Notes under the pieces: model-generated | Seen by the model: the letters and a program-made list of their open reading frames with translations, nothing else | Told to the model about the DNA's origin: nothing | Databases searched by the model: none | Assembly (NCBI GenBank): GCA_965206975.1 | Contig: OZ242253.1 | Span: 434,001 to 498,000 of the forward strand | Source: JAAXGI01 sp965206975 | GTDB lineage: Bacteria; Gemmatimonadota; Gemmatimonadetes; Longimicrobiales; Gaopeijiaceae | DNA: 64,000 nucleotides | Direction: 5' to 3' | Made by a program: the position numbers and the translations under genes | Part shown: piece after piece, positions 36,871 to 45,796 of the stretch | Layout of the letters: every line of letters begins with the position of its first letter | How positions within the stretch are numbered: the stretch's first letter is position 1

Positions 36871-37613
36871 TGCCCGACCGCCGCCTGGAGGAATGGGACC
36901 CGGCCCCCGTACGTCGCTTTCAGGTTCTCTTCGGTGAAGACTTCGCTCACCTCTCCGGAGGCGATCTTCCGGACGTTCAGGAGCACGACGTCGTCGAAGT
37001 ACTCGGGAACGCTCTGGAGCGCATGGTGCACCGCCACCACGGTCCTCCCCCGTGTCCTGAGTTCCTTGAGGACATCCACGATCGCCCGTTCCGTTCGGGC
37101 ATCCACGCCCTGAAACGGCTCGTCCATCAGGTACAGCCGGGCGTTCTGGATCAGGGCCCGCGCAAGAAAGACCCGCTGCTGTTGACCCCCGGAGAGCTGG
37201 CTGATCTGCCGGTCCTGAAAGGCCTCCATGCCGACCTGCTCCAAGGCCTGCAGAGCCTGCGCCCGCTCCTTCGCACCGGGCCGCCGGATCCAACCCAGGG
37301 CTCCATAGCTCCCCATCAAGACCACGTCAATCACCGATGTCGGGAAGTCCCAGTCGACCGAACCCCGCTGAGGTACGTAGGCCACCTCCCTCCTCGCCTC
37401 GCCGTATGCGCGGCCGAGAACCCGGATCCGGCCCGCGGCGACCGGGACGAGATCGATGACGGACTTGATGAGCGTCGTCTTCCCCGCCCCATTCGGACCC
37501 ACAACGGCGGTGAGAGCACCCTCGCGTACGGTCAGATCGATGTCCCAGAGAACCGGGCGCTCATGGTAGGCAACCGTGAGATCGTCGATCTCGATGGCGG
37601 CGGATGCGCTCAA
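36867..37613 (-). CDS. Metal ABC transporter ATP-binding protein
   Basis: 248 residues, complete ABC ATPase of the Mn/Zn/Fe importer family. Walker A GPNGAGKTT, Q-loop YVPQRGSVDWDFPTSV (the 'R-x-x-V-D-W-x-F-P' form typical of manganese/zinc importers), signature LSGGQQQR, Walker B LYLMDEP, and H-loop VHH. Start overlaps the stop of the solute-binding protein gene (ATGA). Energises import through the two permeases downstream. Confidence 0.95.
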   Translation of the reverse strand: MSASAAIEIDDLTVAYHERPVLWDIDLTVREGALTAVVGPNGAGKTTLIKSVIDLVPVAAGRIRVLGRAYGEARREVAYVPQRGSVDWDFPTSVIDVVLMGSYGALGWIRRPGAKERAQALQALEQVGMEAFQDRQISQLSGGQQQRVFLARALIQNARLYLMDEPFQGVDARTERAIVDVLKELRTRGRTVVAVHHALQSVPEYFDDVVLLNVRKIASGEVSEVFTEENLKATYGGRVPFLQAAVGH

Positions 37614-38563
37614 CTGCCCTCCGTCAGCGCAGGCGACCGAAGAAGCGCCCCGACGATCGTGTCCACATTGTGGCGAACCATACCGGGATAGGTGCCCTCC
37701 GCCGTTCCAGGACCACCCATCGCATCGGAGAAGAGCGTCCCGCCGATCTCGACATTCCTTCCGCGGTGACGCACGGCCGCCTGCACCGCCTCGATCGTCC
37801 GCACGGGAATCGAGGACTCCACGAAGATCGCCGGAACCCCGGTTTCCAAGATGAGGCTGACGAGGCGATTTACGTCCCCGGCCCCGGCCTCGGCGGCGGT
37901 GGAGAGTCCGAGGAGTCCCTCCACCTGAAAGCCGTAGGCCTCGCCGAAGTAGTTGAATGCGTCGTGCGCAGTGATGAGAACGCGGAACTCTTCAGGGACT
38001 TCCCCGACGCGCTCCCTGACCCACGAGTCCAGGACCTCAAGCTCCCCGATCAGCGTCGCAGCGTTCTCGCGGTACAGGGCCTCACCCTCCGAATCGACCT
38101 CTGCCAAGGTCTTGGCTACCGTGTCCACCGCGTGCATCCAGAGCGATACATCGAACCAGACGTGCGGATCGAATTGCCCGGAGAACTCCGGCGGCGAGAG
38201 CAGCCGCTTGGGAGAAATCCCGTCCGTGACCGCCTGCGCACGCACGCGCCCGTCCATCTCTTCGAGCACCTCCCCCATCGCAGCTTCCAGGTGCAGCCCG
38301 TTGTAAAAGATCAACTCCGCCGAGGAGAGCGTGCGCACGTCTCCGGCGCTCGCCTTGTACAGATGGGGGTCAATGCCGGGACCCATGAGTCCCGACACCC
38401 GGACCCGCTCGCCTCCCACCCTCTCGACGATGTCGGTGATCATGCCGATCGTGGTGACAACATGGAGCCGCCCCTCATGGTCCTCGGTGGCGGGGGCACA
38501 CGCGGGCACAATGATGAGCAGGGCCGAGAGGAGGGCGAGGAGAAACGGAGAGTATCGAGTCAT
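37610..38563 (-). CDS. Metal ABC transporter substrate-binding lipoprotein (cluster A-I)
   Basis: 317 residues. Lipoprotein signal with LLIIVPAC at the processing site (Cys22). Cluster A-I fold: VVTTIGMITDIVERVGGERV; GPGIDPHLYKASAGDV with the first ligand His; NGLHLE with the second; ITAHDAFNYFGEAYG with the third; and a late Asp/Glu region (IFVESSIP). The ligand set His-His-His/Glu-Asp and absence of a His-rich loop favour manganese or iron over zinc, without proving it. First gene of a tightly overlapping operon. Two palindromic operators lie 58-95 bases upstream. Confidence 0.92.
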   Translation of the reverse strand: MTRYSPFLLALLSALLIIVPACAPATEDHEGRLHVVTTIGMITDIVERVGGERVRVSGLMGPGIDPHLYKASAGDVRTLSSAELIFYNGLHLEAAMGEVLEEMDGRVRAQAVTDGISPKRLLSPPEFSGQFDPHVWFDVSLWMHAVDTVAKTLAEVDSEGEALYRENAATLIGELEVLDSWVRERVGEVPEEFRVLITAHDAFNYFGEAYGFQVEGLLGLSTAAEAGAGDVNRLVSLILETGVPAIFVESSIPVRTIEAVQAAVRHRGRNVEIGGTLFSDAMGGPGTAEGTYPGMVRHNVDTIVGALLRSPALTEGS

Positions 38564-38620
38564 GGACGGAGAAGAGGGGCCGTAGCGCTAGACGGGTCCG
38601 TCCACCGGCATGGCCATGAA

Positions 38621-38634
38621 TTAGGCGAGCCTAA
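38621..38634 (-). promoter_or_regulatory. DtxR/MntR-like operator 1
   Basis: TTAGGCGAGCCTAA, a near-perfect palindrome that fits the DtxR/IdeR consensus core (TTAGG-x2-AGCCTAA). It lies about 58 bases before the start of the metal-binding lipoprotein gene in an otherwise GC-rich region, so it stands out clearly. A DtxR-family repressor responding to Fe or Mn is the expected ligand; no such separate gene is in this window. Confidence 0.75.
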
Positions 38635-38640
38635 ATTCAA

Positions 38641-38658
38641 ATTTAGGCTTGTCTAAAT
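38641..38658 (-). promoter_or_regulatory. DtxR/MntR-like operator 2
   Basis: ATTTAGGCTTGTCTAAAT, an 18-bp palindrome (ATTTAG / CTAAAT arms) immediately next to operator 1. Same family of site. Tandem operators suggest cooperative repression of the metal importer operon. Confidence 0.72.
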
Positions 38659-38845
38659 ATCTCCCTCGCCAAACGCACGTCAAGGCAGTGGCGGCGTTCG
38701 AGCGACCCGGGACCGGCTCGCATCCTTGGTAAGAGGCGGACCCGGTGCCCGTCGGATCGAGAAGGGGGATGATGACCCGGACACGGGCGCTTCCGGCCGG
38801 CCGGCGAGTGTTCGCCAAAGAGGCCACACGATACCTTCTGTCCGG

Positions 38846-39799
38846 ATGACTTCCCCACGACGCTATCCGGCGACGGCCCTGGAAGACCGGCTCGAGGGCG
38901 CCACGCTCGAGTTCGACGTTCCGCTCGCACCGCTGACCACCTTCCTCATCGGCGGCCGAGCCGACCTCTTTGTGCGTGCCACGACGGCGGAGCAGCTCGC
39001 TGCCGCGGTCTCGGCGGCGCGCGAACTCGAGATCCCCCACTTCCTTCTCGGGAGAGGTGCGAACATTCTCGTCTCGGACGGGGGGTTCCGGGGCCTTGTC
39101 GTGCACAGTGCGGTCGGGGGGATCCGTTTCCTTGACCCGGTTCGCGTCGAAGCCGGTGCCGGCGTGAACACCTTCCACGATCTCATTGAAGCGACCGTGT
39201 CCCGCGGCCTGGGGGGGCTTCATCACTACGCCGGGATCCCGAGCACGGTCGGCGGCGCCCTCTGGCAGAATCTTCACTTCCTCTCCCCCGCGCCCGCGCG
39301 CGAGCGGACCGTGTTCATCGAGGAGGTTGTAGAATCCGCGAAGCTGCTGACGGAGGAGGGAGAGCTCACCACGGTCGGCGTAGAGTACTTCGAGTTCGGC
39401 TACGACGACTCCGTTCTTCACCGTCGTGGCGACATCGTACTGTCGGCAACCTTCCGCCTTGAGCCCGCCCGGGAAGAAGAGCTCCGCCGGGTGGTCCGCG
39501 AGAACTTGGGGTGGCGGGACGAGCGCCACCCCGACCTTTCCCTGTACCCCTGCGTGGGGTCGGTCTTCCGGAAGGTCGACGGGATCGGCGCAGGACGCCT
39601 GATCGACGAGTGCGGCCTAAAGGGACACGTGGAGGGGCGAGCGGGCTTCTTTCACAAGCACGCCAATATCATCGTCAACTTCGGGGGCGCGAGTGCCTCC
39701 GAGGTACGCCATCTAATCGAGCTCGCCGCCGAGGCGGTCCGGCGCAAGACGGGGTACGAACTCATCCCCGAGATCACCTTCGTGGGAGACTTCGGATAG
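38846..39799 (+). CDS. murB: UDP-N-acetylmuramate dehydrogenase
   Basis: About 317 residues; cytoplasmic FAD enzyme that reduces UDP-GlcNAc-enolpyruvate to UDP-MurNAc for peptidoglycan. FAD-binding motifs LGRGANILVSDGGFRGLV and YAGIPSTVGGALWQNL are present. The active-site Ser is in CVGSVFRKV, and the substrate-closing Glu in LIPEITFVGDFG at the C-terminus. The start chosen (MTSPRRYP) gives the normal N-terminus; the open frame extends upstream without similarity. It is divergent from the metal importer, whose operators lie in the shared intergenic region. Confidence 0.92.
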   Translation: MTSPRRYPATALEDRLEGATLEFDVPLAPLTTFLIGGRADLFVRATTAEQLAAAVSAARELEIPHFLLGRGANILVSDGGFRGLVVHSAVGGIRFLDPVRVEAGAGVNTFHDLIEATVSRGLGGLHHYAGIPSTVGGALWQNLHFLSPAPARERTVFIEEVVESAKLLTEEGELTTVGVEYFEFGYDDSVLHRRGDIVLSATFRLEPAREEELRRVVRENLGWRDERHPDLSLYPCVGSVFRKVDGIGAGRLIDECGLKGHVEGRAGFFHKHANIIVNFGGASASEVRHLIELAAEAVRRKTGYELIPEITFVGDFG

Positions 39800-39830
39800 C
39801 GACTCCATCTGCCCCGGCTGGAGAGCTTCC

Positions 39831-40679
39831 TCACTCGCCCGTGCCTCCCTCATCCGGAGGCGCGAGCGTGCTAACCCGCGCGGCGGCGGCCACCACGCCC
39901 CTCACCAGAGCGGTGGTGAAGCCGTGGCTCTCCATCTCGTTCAGGCCGACGATCGTGCACCCTCGCGGGGTCGTGACCTGATCGATCTCCACCTCCGGGT
40001 GGCTCCGATTCACGAGGAGGAGCTCGGCCGCACCCTTGGCAACCTGCGCCGTCATCCGCGTCGCCTCGTCGGCGTGGAAGCCGATCTCAACCCCCCCCTG
40101 CGCGGCGCCCCGGATCGCTCGGAGAAAGAAAGCGATGCCCGAAGCACAGAGCGCGACCCCCGCGTTCATCTGATCGTCCCGGATGCGAACCGTCTCGCCC
40201 ATCCCACCGAACAGCGTCTCGACTTCGGGAAGCGCAGCCTCGGAGCCAGGCTCAGCGGCAAGGCACGTCATGGAGTTGAGCGTCTGGATTCCCAGGTTCG
40301 GCATCGCTCGCACGATCGGAACCCCCGGCCCGACGTACTGGCGCAGTCTGCCCAAGGAGATGCCGGCAGCGGTCGAGACGACGGTGTGGCGCGCCGGATC
40401 AAGTGTCGGCGCGAGCTCAGTGAGAAGTGCCCCAATGTCCTGCGGCTGCACGCTCACGATCACGATCCTTGCCGCCCCGGCCGCCGCCACGTTGTCGCGC
40501 CCGGTCGGGTGGCCGCGGGCCGCGAACTCGGCCAAGGCGGGCAGCTCAAGGGAGGTGAGGTGAACCTCCTCCGGTCGGCGGAGCCGGGAGCGCACGATCC
40601 CCCGGGCGATGGCCGATCCCAAGTTGCCGGCCCCGAGTACGGCGACCGGATGAGCAGAGGTGGTAACACCGTCCTTCAT
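39831..40679 (-). CDS. proC: Pyrroline-5-carboxylate reductase
   Basis: 282 residues; last step of proline synthesis, NAD(P)H-dependent. Rossmann motif VAVLGAGNLGSAIARGI at the N-terminus; SVQPQDI (the 'aVKPq' motif in variant form); RAMPNLGIQTLNSMT, the RxMPN block; and the C-terminal signature region VEIDQVTTPRGCTIVGLNEME (compare V-x-SPGGTT), here with Arg-Gly-Cys instead of Gly-Gly-Thr. These substitutions are notable but the overall fold is intact. Convergent with murB. Confidence 0.88.
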   Translation of the reverse strand: MKDGVTTSAHPVAVLGAGNLGSAIARGIVRSRLRRPEEVHLTSLELPALAEFAARGHPTGRDNVAAAGAARIVIVSVQPQDIGALLTELAPTLDPARHTVVSTAAGISLGRLRQYVGPGVPIVRAMPNLGIQTLNSMTCLAAEPGSEAALPEVETLFGGMGETVRIRDDQMNAGVALCASGIAFFLRAIRGAAQGGVEIGFHADEATRMTAQVAKGAAELLLVNRSHPEVEIDQVTTPRGCTIVGLNEMESHGFTTALVRGVVAAAARVSTLAPPDEGGTGE

Positions 40680-41098
40680 TTCGCGCCCCTCCCGCCGGGG
40701 TTCCCGCTACCTTGAGGAGTGGAAACGCCGGAGCATGGATGAGTCTGGACTCCTGACCACGCCGCCCTGCACGACAGCCAGCTTACAAAGTGGTACGAGT
40801 AACTCGCGGGCTCCACTACCCTTGACACGACGGGGAGTCCCGTAACCACGCTCGTGGCGACGGTCAGGGTCGGGCACTCTCGGCCGGGCCGCCTTGCCGC
40901 TCCGGGGCCCGCATCGCGGGCAGGCTCCCTCTCCTCCGATTTCACGCTCATCCGTTGCGGGGAGCACCTCCCCCGGCGGTGGCAAAGGCGCGCACGCGTG
41001 GCCGTCATCACCGGCCACGACGAATGCTGGCGCGGCATCAGAGCGGCGAGCTAACATGATCCGCCGCGCGCGCCACCGACCCAGGGAGACTTTCACTC
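40680..41098. other. Divergent intergenic region
   Basis: About 420 bases between proC and the HNH lipoprotein gene. No gene recognised. Confidence 0.45.
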
Positions 41099-42887
41099 AT
41101 GTATGAGGAGAAGCCGGCGAGACGGCTCCTCTGCGCGCTGGTACTCCTACTCACGGCGTGCGGGTGCTCCAGGAATCCTGCACAAATCCTCTTCGAACAC
41201 CCGCTCCAGGCCACGATGACACCGGGGGAAGCAACCCTGCCGCCGGGCGAGAGCACCGACTTCGTCGTGACCATCGCCGGCGGCGCGGTGGGAGCGAGCG
41301 CCACCTGGAGCTGCGCCACGTCGAATCCGGCGATCGCAGGCGTGGCGGTGATCGAAACGGGGTGCCGTGCCACCGCTCTCACCGCCGGCAACACCACGAT
41401 CAGAGCGACGGTTGCCAAGGGCAGCGAGGTGGCGAGCGCGACTTCCCGTCTTACCGTGAACACAGTGTCGAGCCGGGGGTGCCCGGCCGGCTCACCGAGG
41501 TGGATGACGCTGCCGGTGTGCGAGGAGGGCGCGAGGAGAGGCTACGACCGCGACGCCTTCGGCCAGGATTACTCGTCGCTCGAGGATGAGATCGTCGCCA
41601 GGCCTCCCCCGGGTCGGCTCTACGCAGGTGTAGGAGAGTCAGGAGGTGGCGCGGTGCCCGTAGGGTACGGTGCGATATCCGCACGCTTTCGCGGCGGCGC
41701 TCAGTCCGGCTCCCATAGGTCCGTTTCCACCCCCTGCTCACCGAACCCGGCGTGCGGATTTCCCGCACCGGGCTCTCCAGTGGGACCATGCGCCTCGCAC
41801 ACGGAACGCCGAACCAGGAACCTACGCAGGACCGGTGGTTTGCGTGCCACCAGCTCTCAGAAGCTGCACGGCTTTACCCGCATTGAACCCTGTCCGGCGC
41901 GTCGCCAGGCCTGTTTACGCCCTGACGACATCAGGCCTTCCCAAAATGCGCGGCTGGCCCGACTCCTTCGCTTATGCATGTGATGCTTCCGGACTCCCTG
42001 CCCTTCACGCGGGGATTCTAGGCAGAGCCACTCCCGCAGGCCTTCGCCCTTCCGTCATCGGTCCGCACCTGAGGCCCCTTTCCTCGGCGGGCATTGCCCC
42101 GCGTCTTCAGTACTACGGGCCTCTCCGCCACCCTGCCGGCCCGGCCTTCCCCTCACGGGGTTCCGGTTGCCGCGTGCACGGCACCGACAGCGCTTCCCGT
42201 GTTGCTACGCATTCCATCTTCCATACGTGCCGACGCCATTGCCCCGGCGGAAACCGGCGGTGCTCTCGGTGCTCTCTTCCCGCCGGTCGGCGGCCTTCCC
42301 CTAGGTGTGGGAGGGTCGGCTCCCGCATTGGATGTTTCGAGGCCTGCTCAGCGTTCACTCACGTTTCGGCCCGCATGGTCGCTGAGCCGCCCAAGGCGGC
42401 CCTTCTGCCAGAGTGCTTCAGTCCACGTCGTTACCTCCGTAAACCGCCCTGGCTACTACCAGTCGGAGCAACAGCTACTGGGTGGGATTCGCACCCACCA
42501 GGAATACGTGCCTTTCCACGGCACACTACACCTTATACCTGCACCCTCTTCGACATCCGCCCCGACGGCACGGCGGCCACAGACATCGAACACATCGTGG
42601 CACTCGCCGAGTCGTACGACTCGGGACTCCCGGAGTCGCGATTCCGAGAATTTGCTCGCGACCTCGCAAATCTCACGATTGCCCGGCCGGACGTAAATCG
42701 GGACCAGAAGGGCGACCGAGACGCAGGCGAGTGGCGCCCGATCCGCAATCAGGGCTGGTTCGCAGCCCGCGTCGTAGCCGTCAAGCAGAAATACGGCCTC
42801 TCGGTGAACCGCTCCGAGAGCGACGCCGTGCAGTCGATGCTCAACGCGGATCCGAGCCGTGAGGTGACGTGCGGCAACGCCAACTAG
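41099..42887 (+). pseudogene. HNH-endonuclease-family lipoprotein with Ig-like domain, split by a group II intron
   Basis: The 5' piece (41099 to about 41622) encodes a lipoprotein signal (VLLLTACG), a BIG2/Ig-like domain (ATMTPGEATLPPGESTDF...), and then YDRDAFGQDYSSLEDEIVAR, the start of an HNH-type nuclease domain. The 3' piece (about 42527-42887) continues with PYTCTLFDIRPDG, TDIEHIVALAESYDSGLPE, RDLANLTIARPDVNRDQKGD and EWRPIRNQGWFAARVVAVKQ, the catalytic DIEH and N/D blocks of the family. The two pieces are in different frames and separated by about 900 bases of antisense intron. Joining them in frame gives a normal domain. As it stands the product is truncated before the active site. 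Confidence 0.75.
41624..42526 (-). ncRNA. ORF-less group II intron (ribozyme), antisense to its host gene
   Basis: On the minus strand a domain V hairpin is recognisable at 41743-41775: it opens GAGCCCGGTGCGG, has a GAAA tetraloop and closes TCCGCACGCCGGGTTC. The 5' end, near 42526, begins GTGTGCC, in line with the GUGYG start of group II introns. The ~760 bases between fold-rich ends yield only arginine/proline-rich spurious frames of the kind produced by domain I sequence. At ~900 nt there is no room for a reverse transcriptase/maturase, so it is an ORF-less intron or a deletion derivative that would need a maturase in trans. Exact ends are uncertain by several bases. Confidence 0.75.
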
Positions 42888-43055
42888 CGCTCGGCAGCGG
42901 GCAGCCCTGCCCGCCCTTCCCGAGGCGAGCGTTGCTCCAGAGGCATCGGGACGCGCACCCGGCACACGCCGACGCGCCGCAGGTCCCTCGGTCCGGCGAG
43001 CAACTGCCGAGCGGGCCGCCGGAGAACCCCAATCCCGCCCGAATCCGAGCTCCGA

Positions 43056-44264
43056 TCAGAGGCCGACCGACCGACCCTCGCCCGGCTCCAGCCGAACGAT
43101 CGGAGTAAGACCACCGCCCCGCCGGTCATCGATTGCGACGTAGATCAGGTCGTCCGGACCCTGGGTGATCGCTCGGATCCGACCGAAGCCCACCATCAGG
43201 GGGGGGCGTTCCAGCTCACCGACGTGGACGTCCTCGCCTTCACCGACCAGGGGGAGCCGCGCGATCTGCGGGTGGGCCAACCCGCCCATGAAAACGCTGT
43301 TCCTCCACTCGGGGAAGCGGCCGCCAGTATAGACCATCAACCCGGAGGGAGCGATCGATGGGGTAAAGTGCTGTAGCGGCTCCTCCATCCCCAGTACTTC
43401 CCTCGTCGAGACGAGGCGGGTCCCGCCGTACTGCGTTCCGTACCCGGCGACAGGCCAGCCGTAGTTACGCCCGCGGAGGACCAGATTCAACTCATCCCCG
43501 CCCTGCGGTCCGTGCTCGCTCATGTAGATGTCCCCGGTCTCGGGGTGGATCGCGAGCCCCTGGGGGCTGCGGTGCCCGTAGCTCCAGATCTCAGGCAGCG
43601 CGTCTCCCCGCCCTACGAAAGGATTGTCCGCGGGGACACTCCCGTCATCGTGCAAGCGAACAATCGTCCCCTGATGGTTCGTCAAGTCCTGGGCCGGGTG
43701 AAGGTACGCCGTCTCCATCGCGGGAGGAGCGCCTCGATCCCCGATCGTGATGAACAGATGTCCGTCGGCGCCAAAGGCCAGACGCGATCCGAAGTGGGCT
43801 CCGCCGCTACTCCAGGCAACCGCCTCGAAGATCTCTTCGAACTCGATGAGGCTCCCATCCTCCCAGCGGCTCCGCGCGACGGCCGTCGTAGCCTCGCTCC
43901 CGTCGTCGTTGGGCTTGGCAAAGCTCAGGTAGATGAGCCGATTGGACTCGAAGTCCGGATGAAGGACGACGTCGAGAAGGCCCCCCTGCCCCTCGTACCG
44001 GACCTCCGGTGTCCCGGCGACCGGCTCCGGATCGAGGACCCCGTTCCGGACGACCCGGAGCCGTCCGGGTCTTTCCGTGACGAGCATCTCGCCTCCGGGG
44101 AGGAAGGCAATGGACCACGGGTCCTTGAGACCATCCACTACCGTCACGACGTTGTACGGTCCGCTCTCCGACTCGTAGCTCGTCGTCTGGGCCGATGCCG
44201 GAAGGGCGAGCGACAGCGCGAGAACGACCGCGCTACCTCGGACGGATCGACGTGTGGCGTACAT
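43056..44264 (-). CDS. PQQ-dependent sugar dehydrogenase (soluble aldose dehydrogenase type)
   Basis: 402 residues; signal peptide about 1-26 (ALSLALPASAQ). Six-bladed propeller of the soluble glucose/aldose dehydrogenase family: LKDPWSIAFLPGGEMLVTER, GGLLDVVLHPDF, the catalytic-His-containing HFGSRLAFGADGHLFITIGD, EIWSYGHRSPQGLAIHP, MSEHGPQGGDELNLV and GRNYGWPVAGYG, in normal order. PQQ and Ca ligands appear intact. Periplasmic oxidation of aldoses is expected. It runs in the same direction as the aldo/keto reductase upstream with a gap of 92 bases, so they may be co-transcribed. Confidence 0.9.
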   Translation of the reverse strand: MYATRRSVRGSAVVLALSLALPASAQTTSYESESGPYNVVTVVDGLKDPWSIAFLPGGEMLVTERPGRLRVVRNGVLDPEPVAGTPEVRYEGQGGLLDVVLHPDFESNRLIYLSFAKPNDDGSEATTAVARSRWEDGSLIEFEEIFEAVAWSSGGAHFGSRLAFGADGHLFITIGDRGAPPAMETAYLHPAQDLTNHQGTIVRLHDDGSVPADNPFVGRGDALPEIWSYGHRSPQGLAIHPETGDIYMSEHGPQGGDELNLVLRGRNYGWPVAGYGTQYGGTRLVSTREVLGMEEPLQHFTPSIAPSGLMVYTGGRFPEWRNSVFMGGLAHPQIARLPLVGEGEDVHVGELERPPLMVGFGRIRAITQGPDDLIYVAIDDRRGGGLTPIVRLEPGEGRSVGL

Positions 44265-44356
44265 CTGAACCTCCTGATGAGTGACAATCTGAGTGACAAG
44301 ACAAACGCACCGGGATCAGCGACACGGAAGCGAACCGACTACGGACCTCTCTCGGC

Positions 44357-45355
44357 TCACGCCTCGGGCAGTCCGTCCACGAACTCTGTCATTCGCCGCA
44401 GGTGATCCTCCGTCGGGAGCCGGCCCCGGCCGCCGCCGAGATTATCGACCATATGCTCGGCGTCACCCGTGCCCGGCACGGCGACCGTGACTGCGGGGTG
44501 TCCGACAACGAACTTGAGCATGAACTGGGCCCACGTCGTTGCATCGAATTCGGCAGCCCACTCCGGGAGCCTCCGGTCCGCGATCCTCGCCCACATCCGG
44601 CTCCGGCCAAAGGGCAGGTAGACCATGACTGCGGTCCCTCGGTCCAGGGCAGCCGGAAAGACCGTTTCCTCGGCGGCCCTGTTGTCGATCGCATAGTCGA
44701 CGCCGATGAAATCGATGGGGTAGTCGCGCATGACCTGAACCAGCTCCGGGTATTGCCGCTCGCTTGTGGTCGTGATCCCGATATAGCGGATCCGTCCCGA
44801 CTCCTTGTACTCCTGCAGGACGCCGAGCTGCGTGGGGGGATCTCCCATGTTGTGCACTTGGTTGAGGTCGATCACCGGGACCCTGAGACGCTCGAAGGAC
44901 CGCTCGATCTGACCCCACACGTCGAGGGGGTCCACCGCGCCGCCACCGCGCCCCGCCACGTTTACCTTCGTCGCCCAGAAGATGTCTTCCCGGAATCCAT
45001 CCGCCGCCGCCCACCGGCCCGCATACTCCTCGGATCCCCCACCGCCATAGCCGGCGGCGGTGTCGAACACCCTCCCGGGGCCTGCGGCCCCGCTCGCGAG
45101 CGCCTGAAGAACGGCGCGGTGCCCCGCAAGCTCCTCCGCGCTCGCCCTGGTGGAGATCCACCGGCCACCCAAGCCGATCACGGGAATCTGCTCACCGCTC
45201 GAGGGAATGGCCCTCATGATCATCCCCTGACCGCTGACGCCCGGGCCTCCCCCCCGGAGCGCCCCACCTTCCCCGAAGCGCCAACCCGATACGGTCAATG
45301 CCGCGCCTGCGCCTGCGGTGGTTCGAAGCCACTCTCGTCGCGATATCATCCGCAC
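44357..45355 (-). CDS. Tat-exported aldo/keto reductase
   Basis: 332 residues. Twin-arginine signal SRREWLRTTAGAGAAL at the N-terminus, then an AKR barrel: IPVIGLGGRW, VFDTAAGYGGGGSEEYAG (Asp and Tyr of the tetrad), FWATKVNV (Lys), DLNQVHNMGD (His), RIRYIGITTT, and AVPGTGDAEHMVDNL near the nicotinamide-phosphate pocket. All four catalytic residues seem present. Tat export of a cofactor-loaded oxidoreductase is reasonable. Substrate unknown; the neighbouring sugar dehydrogenase hints at carbohydrate chemistry. Confidence 0.85.
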   Translation of the reverse strand: MRMISRREWLRTTAGAGAALTVSGWRFGEGGALRGGGPGVSGQGMIMRAIPSSGEQIPVIGLGGRWISTRASAEELAGHRAVLQALASGAAGPGRVFDTAAGYGGGGSEEYAGRWAAADGFREDIFWATKVNVAGRGGGAVDPLDVWGQIERSFERLRVPVIDLNQVHNMGDPPTQLGVLQEYKESGRIRYIGITTTSERQYPELVQVMRDYPIDFIGVDYAIDNRAAEETVFPAALDRGTAVMVYLPFGRSRMWARIADRRLPEWAAEFDATTWAQFMLKFVVGHPAVTVAVPGTGDAEHMVDNLGGGRGRLPTEDHLRRMTEFVDGLPEA

Positions 45356-45796
45356 ACTCCCTAGTTCATGCGTGGACCGACTGCTGATGAATGGACGCCG
45401 AACCCCGCATCGCCGTTAACTCTCCGCCTCCGGAGCAGGCAACGCCCGCGGCTCCCGGGGGGCCTCCCGTGCGGCCGTCCTCCCCCGCTCGGGACCGAAG
45501 TATATCGCCGCGCTCGTGCCCGGGCGAGAGATCGCCGGTCCCACGGCCAGCGCCTGTGGGGGTCCCATCCGAGACACCGCAAGACGGACTCCGGTGTCAT
45601 CGGGACCACATCGCGCGACCGGCCAGGCGGAGGTAGGATCAAAGGCATCATAGGGGCATGGCGACCGCTACCGGTACCGATCAGCAGCGAAGCAGCCCGA
45701 AGACGAAGAGGCGTTCTCCTCCGGGAGCGGGTGCGCGTTCATCATTATTCGCGCAAGCAAGCAACCCAACCCGTCCTACCCAAGAGGAGGATGCCC

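Noticed and set aside
41670..42700. Long arginine/proline-rich proteins between the two halves of the HNH gene
   Set aside because: They are translations of group II intron RNA sequence, with no ribosome site or family motif.
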